Assembly: GCA_019912845.1 (NCBI GenBank)
Contig: JAIOHU010000137.1
Coordinates: 62,001 to 126,000 of the forward strand
Direction of reading: 5' to 3'
Source: a bacterium
GTDB taxonomy: Bacteria > Electryoneota > Electryoneia > Electryoneales > Electryoneaceae
Length of the DNA: 64,000 nt
Below the pieces are notes generated by a model. The model did no database searches. It worked only from the letters and a program-made list of their open reading frames with translations, and had not been told where the DNA came from. How positions within the stretch are numbered: position 1 is the stretch's first letter; every line of letters begins with the position of its first letter. The position numbers were made by a program, and so were the translations under genes. Below are positions 17,002-26,373 of the stretch, piece after piece.

Positions 17002-18567
17002 TCAACCCCTCTGAATTTCACACCCGGGATAGTAGTGCAATAAAATATCTTTCCAATCCCAGCCTTCTTCCGCCAAAGCGTTTGCGCCTAACTGACACAT
17101 CCCAACTCCATGACCCCAACCGAGACCTTTGAACACAAAATCTGAGCCCTCTTTCTGGACGACAAAGGCACTACTGGGAAGATGAGTTTCAGAGAGCAGA
17201 CGTCTGATTTTCAGCTCTTTTCCCAAAGAAAATGTTTTATGCTCAGCGTGTATCCTGATAAAAATGATACGACCGGACTTCCCCCTTTTCAAGGGTTCAA
17301 TCTGCTCGATCTTCCCGACTTTCAGACCAATACGATTTTGGATCAACTCCTGAATTTCATTCTGTGTCAGTCGTTCCTCCCAGACAAACAAGCCTTCCAT
17401 CTCTTTGGACGAGGCAGGGTATGGATGCGTGAATGGATTGCAGGCAGCAGTAACCGAAGGGGCATTCTGGTACTTTACGAATTGTTCGTCAGTTTGAAGA
17501 TCAAAATGATGATTTTCAGTTGAATCGGCAATGGAACCTGAATGAACACATGGAACAGGCACCATATAAGGAATTTTCCAATCTTCCCATGCCACAGCGT
17601 AATTGTCGCTCATCCCACCGCAGGTTTTTGCATAGCGTGTATCCGCCAGCGAGTTGCCAAAAGTCATGAAGGAATATTCTGTAAGCGTAAGCGCTTTCCA
17701 GGCAAGTGAGCTCTCACGGCTTTTTCCACGATAACATTGACAGTGATCATCGTGACAAAGGTCAAAGCCTTCAGCGTGGTGATGACGACCTCTCGTTGCC
17801 AAAATTGTCGAATGAGCGGCGACAGCCTGCGCAGCTAGAGCGTGCAAATGCCAGTCGGGACGCATTTCGCTACCAAGTAATGATGCAAGATAGAAGGGAA
17901 TTTCGATTTCATTAACAGCAGTCAGCAGGTTACCGTCAACAAAAACATTAAGCGCACCACGGAAGGGAATAGATTCCCTGTGGTCCCAATGGAAATCAAT
18001 CCCGATCTGGATATCATCTATTCGGAAAACATCCTCTCTTGAGGAAGGTTCAAGGTAGAAGGGGGATGGCAACACTGAAGTTTCACCGGTATCCATATCC
18101 GTTAAGACGATCTCCCCACCTGCTGGTGGTTCAAAACGGATTGGATCAGGAAACAGAAATTCATCAGAATATTTTTTCAAGCCTGCGACATCAGGTAATT
18201 CGTCCAGAAAATCAGACCCCAGGGTTAGTACATCGGCTCTTGTGTTCCAGTTTCCAGCCGCGACTGTCCAGACATCGCTGGTTAACTTACGGTAGGATTT
18301 GCCTAACCGGAGAATCTCTGTCTCTAGTCCGGTTTCGTTCAGAGAATGTTGATAGATAGTGGCGTTTTTGACATCCTGAAATGAGCGTAGACGTAACCCC
18401 CAGCGTGCACCTGTTGAAGGTGAAGCCACACGTAACTCGTACGTCCGACCCGGGAAAACAGGAAACGATCCTGTATACTTACCTTCAACCTGGAAACGCA
18501 CAAACTCAGCATGCTGGCTGACACTTGTGCTTATGTGTTCGCTGTTTATGGGAACGCTGGCTTCCAT
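17002..18567 (-). CDS. SpoIID/LytB domain protein
   Basis: 521 residues. The C-terminal half is a SpoIID domain: ALAAQAVAAHSTILA, then KTCGGMSDN, and the closing GWGHGVGMCQLGA block. SpoIID proteins are lytic transglycosylases acting on denuded peptidoglycan; in non-sporulating Gram-negatives they are assigned to cell-wall turnover. No signal peptide is evident at the ATG chosen, which is odd for a wall enzyme, and the N-terminal 200 residues are not recognised. The start lies 2 bases after the stop of the CPBP gene, so the two are translationally close. Confidence 0.85.
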   Translation of the reverse strand: MEASVPINSEHISTSVSQHAEFVRFQVEGKYTGSFPVFPGRTYELRVASPSTGARWGLRLRSFQDVKNATIYQHSLNETGLETEILRLGKSYRKLTSDVWTVAAGNWNTRADVLTLGSDFLDELPDVAGLKKYSDEFLFPDPIRFEPPAGGEIVLTDMDTGETSVLPSPFYLEPSSREDVFRIDDIQIGIDFHWDHRESIPFRGALNVFVDGNLLTAVNEIEIPFYLASLLGSEMRPDWHLHALAAQAVAAHSTILATRGRHHHAEGFDLCHDDHCQCYRGKSRESSLAWKALTLTEYSFMTFGNSLADTRYAKTCGGMSDNYAVAWEDWKIPYMVPVPCVHSGSIADSTENHHFDLQTDEQFVKYQNAPSVTAACNPFTHPYPASSKEMEGLFVWEERLTQNEIQELIQNRIGLKVGKIEQIEPLKRGKSGRIIFIRIHAEHKTFSLGKELKIRRLLSETHLPSSAFVVQKEGSDFVFKGLGWGHGVGMCQLGANALAEEGWDWKDILLHYYPGCEIQRG

Positions 18568-18569
18568 GA

Positions 18570-19580
18570 TTACGCCGTAGTGTTAATATTGGTGCCGGAA
18601 TCACCGCTTGGTCCATGACCACCCAGACCATCACGCTCGGCATTTTCAAATAGACGTTTCAGGCTGAAATATAAGACAACCCCTGCGATAACCAACCACC
18701 AGGGTGCAATATGCCCTTTGAAAACATACCACTCTGGATCGGTGGTGCCGTATTTATTCGTTAGCAAAAGCCCTAAAGTGTTGTTCACTGCATGAATAAC
18801 AACTGAGGGTAGAATGGATTCAACTCGCCAGGCGACAGCGCCGAGAATTGTTGCCAGAATCAGAATTGGCAATAGAAAATACATGTTGGCATGTACAAAA
18901 GCGAAGATTGCACTTGTAGCCAGTACCCCCGAAGTTACGCCCCGGTTTCGTTCAAACCAACGTTGCGTTAAGCCACGAAAAATAGCTTCTTCAGTGAAGG
19001 GCGCAATAACGCAGATCGTTAGAAACAATACCAGAAATTCTTGAAAGTTAGAATAGGAAAGCATTTTTGCCATCTGCTCGCCCATTGCGTCGGGAATGGG
19101 TTGAATCAAATCAACGATTCTAGTTAATTCATCGCCAATAACAGCAATCGACAGTCCGATAAATGCCCCGTAAACCAGATAGGAGGGCTGAACTGGTCGA
19201 ATCCTTAAATGGATAAAAGCCGGAAGCCGTCTTGTTCTCAAGAATAGTAACGCGGGGAATAGAATAATAAGCTGATTCATCATCCACAGGAGTTGCATAT
19301 ATAATGGCCACGCTCCAACTCCCGCACTGATTTTATCCAGCATCAAATTTATCAGATGATCTTGATTATCCAGAATTACCTGCGGGTCAGGGACACTTCC
19401 ATACTCATCAATCACAGTTTCAAATAGTGCTGCGAAATAAAAGGTGGACGACATAAGCACAAAGGCAATCAAGGTCAAAAGAAGCACGAAAAACAGTGAT
19501 CGTCCACTAAATTCAGCTAAGGGACTATTAGACGGTTGATTGTTGTTGCTTTGATTTGAATTGTTATCTGGTGTTTGCAT
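18570..19580 (-). CDS. CPBP family intramembrane metalloprotease
   Basis: 336 residues with several membrane segments. The CPBP (Abi/CAAX protease) motifs are present: EEAIFRG (E-E-x3-R), FVHANMYF with its histidine, and the late HAVNNTLG. Bacterial members process or degrade membrane proteins and in some species give self-immunity to bacteriocins. The N-terminus is a Q/N/S-rich cytoplasmic tail of about 25 residues. It is encoded between the SpoU methyltransferase (13 bases away) and the SpoIID gene (2 bases), a probable operon. Confidence 0.87.
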   Translation of the reverse strand: MQTPDNNSNQSNNNQPSNSPLAEFSGRSLFFVLLLTLIAFVLMSSTFYFAALFETVIDEYGSVPDPQVILDNQDHLINLMLDKISAGVGAWPLYMQLLWMMNQLIILFPALLFLRTRRLPAFIHLRIRPVQPSYLVYGAFIGLSIAVIGDELTRIVDLIQPIPDAMGEQMAKMLSYSNFQEFLVLFLTICVIAPFTEEAIFRGLTQRWFERNRGVTSGVLATSAIFAFVHANMYFLLPILILATILGAVAWRVESILPSVVIHAVNNTLGLLLTNKYGTTDPEWYVFKGHIAPWWLVIAGVVLYFSLKRLFENAERDGLGGHGPSGDSGTNINTTA

Positions 19581-19593
19581 AAGGGAGAAGGCT

Positions 19594-20418
19594 TCACGAT
19601 CGTTGTAGTCGGTCTAAAAGTACGGTGCCTGCCATGGCTACATTAAGGGAATCTACCAGTCCAACTCTCGGGATTGCAAGCATTAAATCAGCGAGAGAGT
19701 CAATTTCATTGTTTACTCCATGCGCTTCATTCCCAAGGACAAGTACTGCACCTTTTGGAGGTGAAGCAGAGTGCCGGGAACTCAGCGTGGAGCCAAGAGT
19801 TTGCCAGGGTGCAGGCGATACGCCATTTTCTACATTGGATGCCAGGATTAAAAAATTTTCCATTTTTGCTTCGTTCAATAGCGCAACCAAATCGATATCC
19901 TGATGTAAGTTAACGATCAGGTGACAACCCATCGCAGCTCGAATTACCTTCGGATTATACAAATCAACACAACCTTTACCCAGCCATATCTGTTCAACCC
20001 CATAAAATGCGGCTGCTCTGATTAATGAACCGACATTTCCGGGATCAGACACATTGTCGAGAGATAAAACTAACCCATTAAGCTCAGAAAGCTCAGGCAG
20101 AGGACGTTCTTTCTTATGAACAAGAGCAATTACAGGCGGCGGGGTGGTAAGATCACTCAGCAGTTGAAGATCTTTTTGATCAAATTTTTCAACTCGAATT
20201 CCACGTGCTCTACTCTCTTCAAGTAATAGAGTATCCTGCTTACGATTTTCAACACGCTCATCATAAACAATCGCTACGACGGGAGCGGAATAACCAATGG
20301 CATCACGAATCGCAGCGTTCCCCTCGATGAGGTACATTTCCCACTGATCACGATACTTTTTCTGACTCAGCTTGTGAAGATTTACCTTATTTAGACGAAA
20401 TTGGATAAATGACTCCAA
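19594..20418 (-). CDS. TrmH/SpoU family RNA methyltransferase
   Basis: About 274 residues. The N-terminal substrate-binding domain begins NLHKLSQKKYRDQ and continues YLIEGNAAIRDAI. The SPOUT domain has the three knot motifs: LDNVSDPGNVGSLIRAA, LVLGNEAHGVN and IPRVGLVDSLNVAMA. It should 2'-O-methylate ribose in rRNA or tRNA using S-adenosylmethionine. The longest frame overlaps the upstream EIIA-like gene, which is unlikely to be real; a TTG at 20418 after that gene's stop is the best available start, though no good ribosome binding site is visible. Confidence 0.85.
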   Translation of the reverse strand: MESFIQFRLNKVNLHKLSQKKYRDQWEMYLIEGNAAIRDAIGYSAPVVAIVYDERVENRKQDTLLLEESRARGIRVEKFDQKDLQLLSDLTTPPPVIALVHKKERPLPELSELNGLVLSLDNVSDPGNVGSLIRAAAFYGVEQIWLGKGCVDLYNPKVIRAAMGCHLIVNLHQDIDLVALLNEAKMENFLILASNVENGVSPAPWQTLGSTLSSRHSASPPKGAVLVLGNEAHGVNNEIDSLADLMLAIPRVGLVDSLNVAMAGTVLLDRLQRS

Positions 20419-20441
20419 TATAGCATGCTTGTCATTTCGGT

Positions 20442-21014
20442 TTATGGTTTTATCGCATCCTGAATAGCTTTGGTGACCGAACGTATATCCGGCGCCATTG
20501 CCAGGGTAGCACGGCATGTTGGATCATCAGCGCAACGACCTATCTCTGCGAGCAATTTTATCTGTGCGTCCTCTTCCTCTTCAGGGGTCAGCAACATAAA
20601 GATCATCGTAGCTGGCTTGCAGTCCACACAATCCCATTCTATTCCATGGGGTGCACGGGCAAATAAAACCAATGACCTGCCGAGATTTACAAATCGAGCA
20701 TGAGGTATGGCAAAGCCATGCACCAATCCTGTAGACATCTCTGATTCACGTGTGACCAACCCCTTGTAAATTGTATCTTCATCGGGATATCTGAGCACAG
20801 TTGACGCGATCCTGGCAAGCTCACGGATTGCTTTGGAACGAGTCCTCGATTCAAGATGATAAACGTCGGGACCACCAGTCATTGCTGTGGTGAGCCTGGA
20901 CACTGTGTTAACCTTATGATTGAGTTTACGAGAGAACCAAATGGCTACAATGAGCAGTATAGACAAAGCTATAAGACTGATCATCATGGTTGGAGATAGC
21001 ATTTGGGGTTGCAC
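20442..21014 (-). CDS. Membrane-anchored PTS EIIA-like protein
   Basis: 190 residues: one membrane segment (about residues 9-26), a 20-residue linker, then a PTS EIIA type 2 (fructose/nitrogen) domain. The phosphorylatable histidine is H105 in GFAIPHAR, and FMLLTPEE is the usual following block. No EI, HPr, EIIB or EIIC gene is nearby. A membrane-tethered EIIA without a transporter is more likely regulatory than part of sugar uptake. The GTG start at 21014 has GGGAG 7 bases upstream. Confidence 0.8.
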   Translation of the reverse strand: MQPQMLSPTMMISLIALSILLIVAIWFSRKLNHKVNTVSRLTTAMTGGPDVYHLESRTRSKAIRELARIASTVLRYPDEDTIYKGLVTRESEMSTGLVHGFAIPHARFVNLGRSLVLFARAPHGIEWDCVDCKPATMIFMLLTPEEEEDAQIKLLAEIGRCADDPTCRATLAMAPDIRSVTKAIQDAIKP

Positions 21015-21223
21015 TCTTACACTCCCTCTAAAGGAATTTCAATATCCGGGACACGTGAAATATAATCATAAATTGATGTTTTGTATTTAAGTTAACCTTC
21101 AAAAGTGATTCGTCTCAGATGTGCTGACTGTTGGCGTTGGAATTATCCAAAATCTAAAAATTTAGAAGTACAATGTACGGGATAACTCTAAAGCCAATCT
21201 CCACTTCCTATTATATCGTTCCA

Positions 21224-22159
21224 CTAATTCTGGTGTTCCACAGCAACTGTTCCCTTGCCTTTATCATTTTGGGTAAGATTCACATACATAGGCGGAGCGT
21301 TGTTTGCCTTATCCTCACCAAAATATATAGTAGAATGCGGGAATGGAATTTCGATGTTTTCAGCGTCAAAGCGTTCTTTGATACGTATCCTGAAATCACG
21401 TGCGATTGCCCATTGCTCAAGTGGTTTGGTGTGAAAACGGACACGGAATTTCAGATCAGAATCGCCGAAATCATCTATTCCAAAGACCTCAGGTTCTTCA
21501 ATAATACGTTCGCTGTAAGCGGGGTCGGCTTTCAATTTCTGAGCCTCTTCCATCAGAACAGTCATCACCTGCTTAGCATCCTCACGATATGCAGTACCCA
21601 CATGAATGACCGCACGCGAGAATTCCTTGCTCATATTTGTAACCACGCTAATTTCGCTGTGAGGGATAACATGAACATTCCCACTGAAGTCACGCAGGGT
21701 TACAATACGAAGGGAAATACTTTCAACCAGACCAGCCTTCCCACCAGCTTCAACAACATCTCCGACACGTATCTGACCCTCAACGAGGATGAAGAAGCCT
21801 GTGATAATATCTTCAACAAGAGATTGTGCTCCAAAACCAACCGCAAGACCCAGAACACCTACTGCAGCAATAATAGGTCCAATTGCAATACCGAGTTCAT
21901 CCATTATTAACATCAGACCAAGTGCCCATATGGCAACATTCAAGGCATTGAAGAGAACAGCTTTAACCGTTTCTATCTGCTGTCTTGCGGACTCAGAACG
22001 CAAACTCGCTTTATTGGCTATTTTTGTGCCAATCGCTTTTACTATTTTCCCAAGAACAAAAAGACCAATTATAATAATTAGAATTCGCAAAATTTGCGGC
22101 CACATGGAAATTATCCATGTTTGTAAAGCATCAATGGAAAGACTAGACATAAAGTCCAT
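21224..22159 (-). CDS. Small-conductance mechanosensitive channel (MscS family)
   Basis: 311 residues in the inner membrane. Three hydrophobic segments lie at about residues 18-38, 65-83 and 90-108. The pore helix and beta domain follow: GLAVGFGAQSLVEDI, GFFILVEGQIRVGDVVE, and LRDFSGNVHVIPHSEI. The C-terminal domain holds the usual RVRFHTKP and RIKERFDAENIEIPFP blocks. It opens on membrane tension to release osmolytes. It stands alone between the EIIA-like gene (209 bases) and the DUF3078 gene. Confidence 0.93.
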   Translation of the reverse strand: MDFMSSLSIDALQTWIISMWPQILRILIIIIGLFVLGKIVKAIGTKIANKASLRSESARQQIETVKAVLFNALNVAIWALGLMLIMDELGIAIGPIIAAVGVLGLAVGFGAQSLVEDIITGFFILVEGQIRVGDVVEAGGKAGLVESISLRIVTLRDFSGNVHVIPHSEISVVTNMSKEFSRAVIHVGTAYREDAKQVMTVLMEEAQKLKADPAYSERIIEEPEVFGIDDFGDSDLKFRVRFHTKPLEQWAIARDFRIRIKERFDAENIEIPFPHSTIYFGEDKANNAPPMYVNLTQNDKGKGTVAVEHQN

Positions 22160-22253
22160 TTAGAACCCCTGTAATCAGTAAACAACTCGACTTAGTTCAT
22201 ATAATAATTTTCAGCAATAGTATGGATGAAGCAAACAGAGAAAAACCATGAGC

Positions 22254-23189
22254 TTAAATCAAAATAAACGTCAACCCCAGCGACAATGTTTCTCTGAATC
22301 TACCACCCAGATCAACTTCCTTGTCATAAAGAAGCTGTGTATACAAGTTAACCATCAGAACCTTGGTAATACTTGCGGTAAAGATATTTTCGAAATTGAT
22401 ATCAACCGATTTCCAGTAATTAGAACGTGCGCCTGTCAATTCTCCGCTTTCCGAATAATATAACGCTTGAAAAACAGTCAACTTTGAGTCGAGAGTTATT
22501 GCGTTGTCAAAAAGTGGTACTGTGAGTTCGTTGACCAGTTCCAACCCGCCGTCTTGGGTGTTATTGCTGCCTCGTTCCAGGGTGAGGGTGTCCAGCAAAG
22601 CGTTACGATCAAAATGTTGACGTAAGCCAACACCAAAACGCACCAACCAGTCATTTTCTTCACTACTCCTGAGTTGTTTTGCAATACCGGCAGACTCAGT
22701 AATTGTCATGGGATTAAAGGTGGTTCCCTCACCACGAGCATCGTAAAACTGACTGATCAAACGGGCAGAAACAAATGGGTCGATGGGTGCACCGAGTGTA
22801 AAACGTAATAGGTTCTCAAAGTCAATCAAGTCAGTTGATTTGTTTGGCGCAGTCCATTCGCGAGTTTCGAGGTTTTGAGTTTGAGATTGACCGTAGGCGA
22901 GCTTTAGATTTCCACGAAACAACATTTTTTTCGTCAGCTTACGTTTGGCTGTGGTATTAGAGGCAAATGCCCAAAGAAGCGAACCGGTTTCATTGCCCTC
23001 CCAGTTATCGCTGAAGGCATTCTGGGTGTGGGTTAGATTCGCTGAGGATTTAATGACCCATCCATCTGCACGAGTTACCTTTACCTCTTCTTGTGCTGCC
23101 TTCCATGCGGTTTCAGGAACTTGAGCGTTCGCGGAGAGGAAGAAGGTTACGCCTGAAATTAAACAAAGAAAAAGAGATCGAATACTCAT
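22254..23189 (-). CDS. DUF3078 outer-membrane protein
   Basis: 311 residues with a cleavable signal peptide (cleavage near ANA-QVPE). The mature part is the DUF3078 pattern: GWVIKSSANLTHTQNAFSDNW, then TDLIDFENLLRF, then PFVSARLISQF. It is built of alternating beta strands, with a final aromatic-poor strand at the C-terminus. The family is found mostly in Bacteroidetes and relatives and is thought to be an outer-membrane barrel; its role is unknown. It is divergently transcribed from the glycosyltransferase at 23451. Confidence 0.85.
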   Translation of the reverse strand: MSIRSLFLCLISGVTFFLSANAQVPETAWKAAQEEVKVTRADGWVIKSSANLTHTQNAFSDNWEGNETGSLLWAFASNTTAKRKLTKKMLFRGNLKLAYGQSQTQNLETREWTAPNKSTDLIDFENLLRFTLGAPIDPFVSARLISQFYDARGEGTTFNPMTITESAGIAKQLRSSEENDWLVRFGVGLRQHFDRNALLDTLTLERGSNNTQDGGLELVNELTVPLFDNAITLDSKLTVFQALYYSESGELTGARSNYWKSVDINFENIFTASITKVLMVNLYTQLLYDKEVDLGGRFRETLSLGLTFILI

Positions 23190-23220
23190 GATAACTTACT
23201 TTCTCTAATTATTTTAGTAA

Positions 23221-23259
23221 CGTCATTGCTTATATTTGATTCCCAGAAGTATACAATGA
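23221..23259. repeat. Degenerate CGTCATTGC palindrome
   Basis: The segment begins CGTCATTGC and carries TCATTG (23223-23228) inverted as CAATGA (23254-23259). It resembles the CGTCAT-led repeats at 24659, 26239, 45539 and 62459 but is the least regular of them. It lies between the divergent DUF3078 and glycosyltransferase genes. Confidence 0.35.
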
Positions 23260-23450
23260 TTTTTAGCGGAATAAAAAACCAAGGGGTTTGAAGATACAGG
23301 ACTCTAGAACATTTGTGGAGCATTGAAGAGCAAGTCGAAGAGGACTCAAGATGCAATCACTGTCAGCAAATATATTACACAAAGTTATTGTAATATTCGT
23401 CTCCTCGCCCTAAACTACCCCACACAGTTGAGGAGCTTGTGAAGGGGAAC

Positions 23451-24629
23451 ATGAAAAAAGTACTTCATATTATCACACGTCTGGATCCGGGTGGATCAGC
23501 GGAAAACACAGTGCTTTCCACTGAGCGAGTTAATCCCGAAAGATTTGAATCGTATGTGATTTGCGGGAATGGGTTGACAGGCGAAGGACCACCTGAAAAA
23601 TATGTCACTCGGCTGAGGGAGAAACTGATCGTTGAACCATCACTGGTAAGACCGATTAAACCACTTCTGGATAGTATGTGTCTTTTTGCGATCACACGGC
23701 ATATCAATCGCCTGAAGCCAGATATTGTTCATCTTCATTCTGCCAAAGCTGGTGCGGTGGGACGAGTGGCAGTGAAGCTGTCAAAGGTTCCCTGCAAGGT
23801 TATCTATACACCTCATGGGCATGTATTCAGTGGATATGGCAGCGAATCAGCAAGTAAAATCTTCACGTTCGTCGAGAAACGATTGGCTAAATGGACTGAT
23901 GCAATTGTCGGATTGACAGAGGATGAAATCGTAGCATTCCGAAACTATCACGCTGGCAATGCGTCGCAGTATTGTGTGATTCCAAGTGGTGTTGAATTGG
24001 ACAAATATCGTGGCGAAAAAGTATTGGGGGAGAAACTTAAAACAAAATACAATATTGCACCAGATAAGCCTCTAGTTGGATTTATTGGAAGATTGGCGTA
24101 TGTGAAGGGGCCTGATATCTTTCTGGAAATTGCAGCAGCAATTCGAAAGAGCAGGTCGGATGTTCATTTTCTGCTGGTCGGCGAAGGAGATATGCATAGA
24201 GAGCTTGAAGCAAAAGCCGACGAGCTTGGGCTATCGGAAGATATTACCTGGACAGGTTGGCTTGAAGACCCTGTTGAGGCATATTCAGCGATTGACCTTC
24301 TGCTCCTCACAAGCCGGAATGAGGGGATGGGAAGAGTGATTGTCGAAGCGGCATCTGCAGGCAAACCAGTAATTGCGCTACGGTCGGGTGGAGTCGAGTA
24401 TGTGATCAAAGACAAAGTGACCGGATTGTTGTTTGAACACAACGAGTTGGATAAATTTGCCACTGCGGTAGTAGCACTTCTTGATAATACCACCGAAAGA
24501 GAGAAAATGGGAAAAGCTGCTGACGCATTTATGCACGACACCTATAGTGTTGAGAGTATGATCAAAAAACTGGAAAATCTTTACTGGGGTCTTATGGAGG
24601 GAAAAAATGCCTCTGCGAGCGTTTTATAA
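23451..24629 (+). CDS. Glycosyltransferase family 4 protein
   Basis: 392 residues with the GT-B architecture. The N-terminal Rossmann half has HIITRLDPGGSAENT and the HLHSAKAGAVGR block; the C-terminal half has GFIGRLAYVKGPD, and the EGMGRVIVEAASAGKPVIA stretch with the conserved E-x7-E motif. It is a retaining transferase acting from a nucleotide sugar, probably on an envelope glycan or lipid-linked acceptor. The ATG at 23451 follows AAGGGGA; an upstream in-frame GTG at 23439 is less likely. It is the first gene of a plus-strand run of envelope-related genes. Confidence 0.92.
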   Translation: MKKVLHIITRLDPGGSAENTVLSTERVNPERFESYVICGNGLTGEGPPEKYVTRLREKLIVEPSLVRPIKPLLDSMCLFAITRHINRLKPDIVHLHSAKAGAVGRVAVKLSKVPCKVIYTPHGHVFSGYGSESASKIFTFVEKRLAKWTDAIVGLTEDEIVAFRNYHAGNASQYCVIPSGVELDKYRGEKVLGEKLKTKYNIAPDKPLVGFIGRLAYVKGPDIFLEIAAAIRKSRSDVHFLLVGEGDMHRELEAKADELGLSEDITWTGWLEDPVEAYSAIDLLLLTSRNEGMGRVIVEAASAGKPVIALRSGGVEYVIKDKVTGLLFEHNELDKFATAVVALLDNTTEREKMGKAADAFMHDTYSVESMIKKLENLYWGLMEGKNASASVL

Positions 24630-24771
24630 GCTAGAGAGCGTTGATAAAGACATCAGTACGTCATTGCGAGAACGCCTGGCGACGAAGCAATCTCTTTATT
24701 ATCCAATATTTACGAAAACTTATTAATCAGAAAGACCGCGAAATTTTATAAAAAATCAACGCTCTCAAGCT
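24629..24771. repeat. 143-bp MITE-like element with 17-bp inverted ends
   Basis: AGCTAGAGAGCGTTGAT (24629-24645) is matched in inverted orientation by ATCAACGCTCTCAAGCT (24755-24771), with a single mismatch. The left arm begins at the last base of the glycosyltransferase stop codon. The interior carries one CGTCATTGCGAG repeat. No coding capacity is seen. This could be a miniature transposable element, or a long-range hairpin in the 3' leader. Confidence 0.5.
24659..24694. repeat. CGTCATTGCGAG-type intergenic repeat
   Basis: The sequence starts CGTCATTGCGAG, has a GCCTGGCGACGAA middle, and ends GCAATCTCT. ATTGC and GCAAT form the arms of a hairpin. Very similar CGTCATTGCGAG...GAAGCAATCTC strings are a common dispersed repeat in many bacteria. 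A partial copy lies at 26239. Confidence 0.7.
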
Positions 24772-24855
24772 ATGGGAGAAAACATTTACTATATTTCGGG
24801 CTGAATATTTGAATGTTTTGAACAACCATTACTATCCAGGAAAATTAGATAGAAC

Positions 24856-26187
24856 ATGAAGCAACGACCAGGATTTATACTTCTACAAACGATTCTTATA
24901 TGCCTTCTATTTTCAGTTTCGAGTCAGGCATCAACACCCACTCATGGACCCGACTTCACAGGGGCGAAAACCCTTCAAGACAGCGTCCAGATTCTCCGAA
25001 AACATTATCGATCCAGATCAACTGCGGAAAAAATCGCATCATTTCCGGGACGATTGATATATATACCTCTCCGCTATACAACAAAAACGCTGAGCTGGAC
25101 TGTTGCGTATGTAGATGAGACCCGTCTGATCCAGCGAGTGGAAGATATTATCACCTCAGAGGATGGACTGAAAGGGCTTGAGCCAACCTACGCCAGTCGC
25201 ACCGGTGCGGGTATAACAGCGTACTGGAAAAAATTTGCGACTCCTCAATCCGAAGTAAACATGACTGTTTCAGCCGGGCAATTTTTTCGTCAGCGTTATC
25301 GTATTCAAGCAGAAGATATTGAATTACTTCGGAGCAAACTTCTACTCGACCTAAGTCTGAATTACCACATGTATCCAAACGAACGTTTTTATGGAGTCGG
25401 AGCCAACTCAGAGAAGAGTGGACTCTCCCTCTATAGCATCGAACAATCGAAATTTTCTGGGGCTTTTTCGTTTCAGATAAATAAATACTCGAAGTTGGGA
25501 ATCAAGCCGGAATATGAGGTCAGCAATGTGATGGAAAGCCCTGATACCGCACACCCGACAATGGTGGAGATGTATACTAACATCCCCGGAATGACTGTAA
25601 AATCCAAGCTGGTAAGTGTGGGGTTTGAATTAGGTGTGGACACCAGGGACCATCCCGGAAGAACCACGTCGGGAAAAACTATGGACATTTCTTACGGTTT
25701 CTACAAAAACCTGGGAGATACGCGCTATAATTTCCAGAAGGCAAACATTGATCTCACCCACACTCAGCATATTATTCATAGACGTACTCTTGTTCTGCGA
25801 ATCGCCGGCGAAATGACCCGGGAATACGACAATGGGACAATTCCCTTTTATTATCTCAGTGAGCTGGGCAGCACAGAGACGATTCGCGGGTTTGAACGGG
25901 GGAGGTTGCGTGATCGGGATATGATGCTTGTATCAGCGGAATATCGTTATCCGGTATGGCGAAACTGGGAACGAGCCGGCGCTGATTTCTTTCTTTTCAT
26001 GGATGCAGGGCAAGTGTCGCACGATCTCTACAGCTCAAAAGGGTTGCTCGAGAACAGTTCATTTTTCAAGGATTTCCGGCAAGGTTTTGGATTTGGTCTT
26101 CGAGTGTGGAATGAAGATGATCTGCTCTTCAGAACCATGGCAGGGTGGAGCAAAGATGGCTGGAGGCTCTACTTGACGCTTAATTAG
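24856..26187 (+). CDS. Omp85/BamA-like outer-membrane barrel protein
   Basis: 443 residues with a signal peptide (about residues 1-25). After an amphipathic 80-residue N-terminal part with no clear POTRA repeats, the rest reads as beta strands. The C-terminal region has GSTETIRGFERGRLRD, the loop-6 R-G-F motif of Omp85 proteins, then SAEYRYPVW, FLFMDAGQV and FGFGLRVWNED, as in surface-antigen barrels. It ends in a barrel-like strand, WRLYLTLN. Short N-terminus and missing POTRAs suggest a patatin-type or accessory Omp85, not BamA itself. It precedes the secreted kinase-like gene by 186 bases. Confidence 0.78.
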   Translation: MKQRPGFILLQTILICLLFSVSSQASTPTHGPDFTGAKTLQDSVQILRKHYRSRSTAEKIASFPGRLIYIPLRYTTKTLSWTVAYVDETRLIQRVEDIITSEDGLKGLEPTYASRTGAGITAYWKKFATPQSEVNMTVSAGQFFRQRYRIQAEDIELLRSKLLLDLSLNYHMYPNERFYGVGANSEKSGLSLYSIEQSKFSGAFSFQINKYSKLGIKPEYEVSNVMESPDTAHPTMVEMYTNIPGMTVKSKLVSVGFELGVDTRDHPGRTTSGKTMDISYGFYKNLGDTRYNFQKANIDLTHTQHIIHRRTLVLRIAGEMTREYDNGTIPFYYLSELGSTETIRGFERGRLRDRDMMLVSAEYRYPVWRNWERAGADFFLFMDAGQVSHDLYSSKGLLENSSFFKDFRQGFGFGLRVWNEDDLLFRTMAGWSKDGWRLYLTLN

Positions 26188-26238
26188 ATAAGAATGTCCT
26201 GAATTTTAGAATCAGTTTAAACCCGAATAAAAATCGAT

Positions 26239-26264
26239 CGTCATTGCGAACGAATTGAAGCACC
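26239..26264. repeat. Partial CGTCATTGCGA repeat
   Basis: The segment begins CGTCATTGCGAACGAA and continues TTGAAGCACC. It matches the head of the copy at 24659 and then diverges; the closing GCAATCTC is lost. It lies between the Omp85-like and kinase-like genes. Confidence 0.5.
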
Positions 26265-26373
26265 CTGATTTATAGGCAATAGATGTTTCAAGGTAAACCA
26301 AGACATCGTGATGGCCATCAAAATCAGATGATTTAACACTCAATAATAGTAACGGAAGACAGACAGCAGGCAA

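Noticed and set aside
21173..21910. 245-codon plus-strand frame opposite the MscS gene
   Set aside because: It is antisense to a clearly recognised channel gene, has no ribosome binding site and no protein-family pattern.
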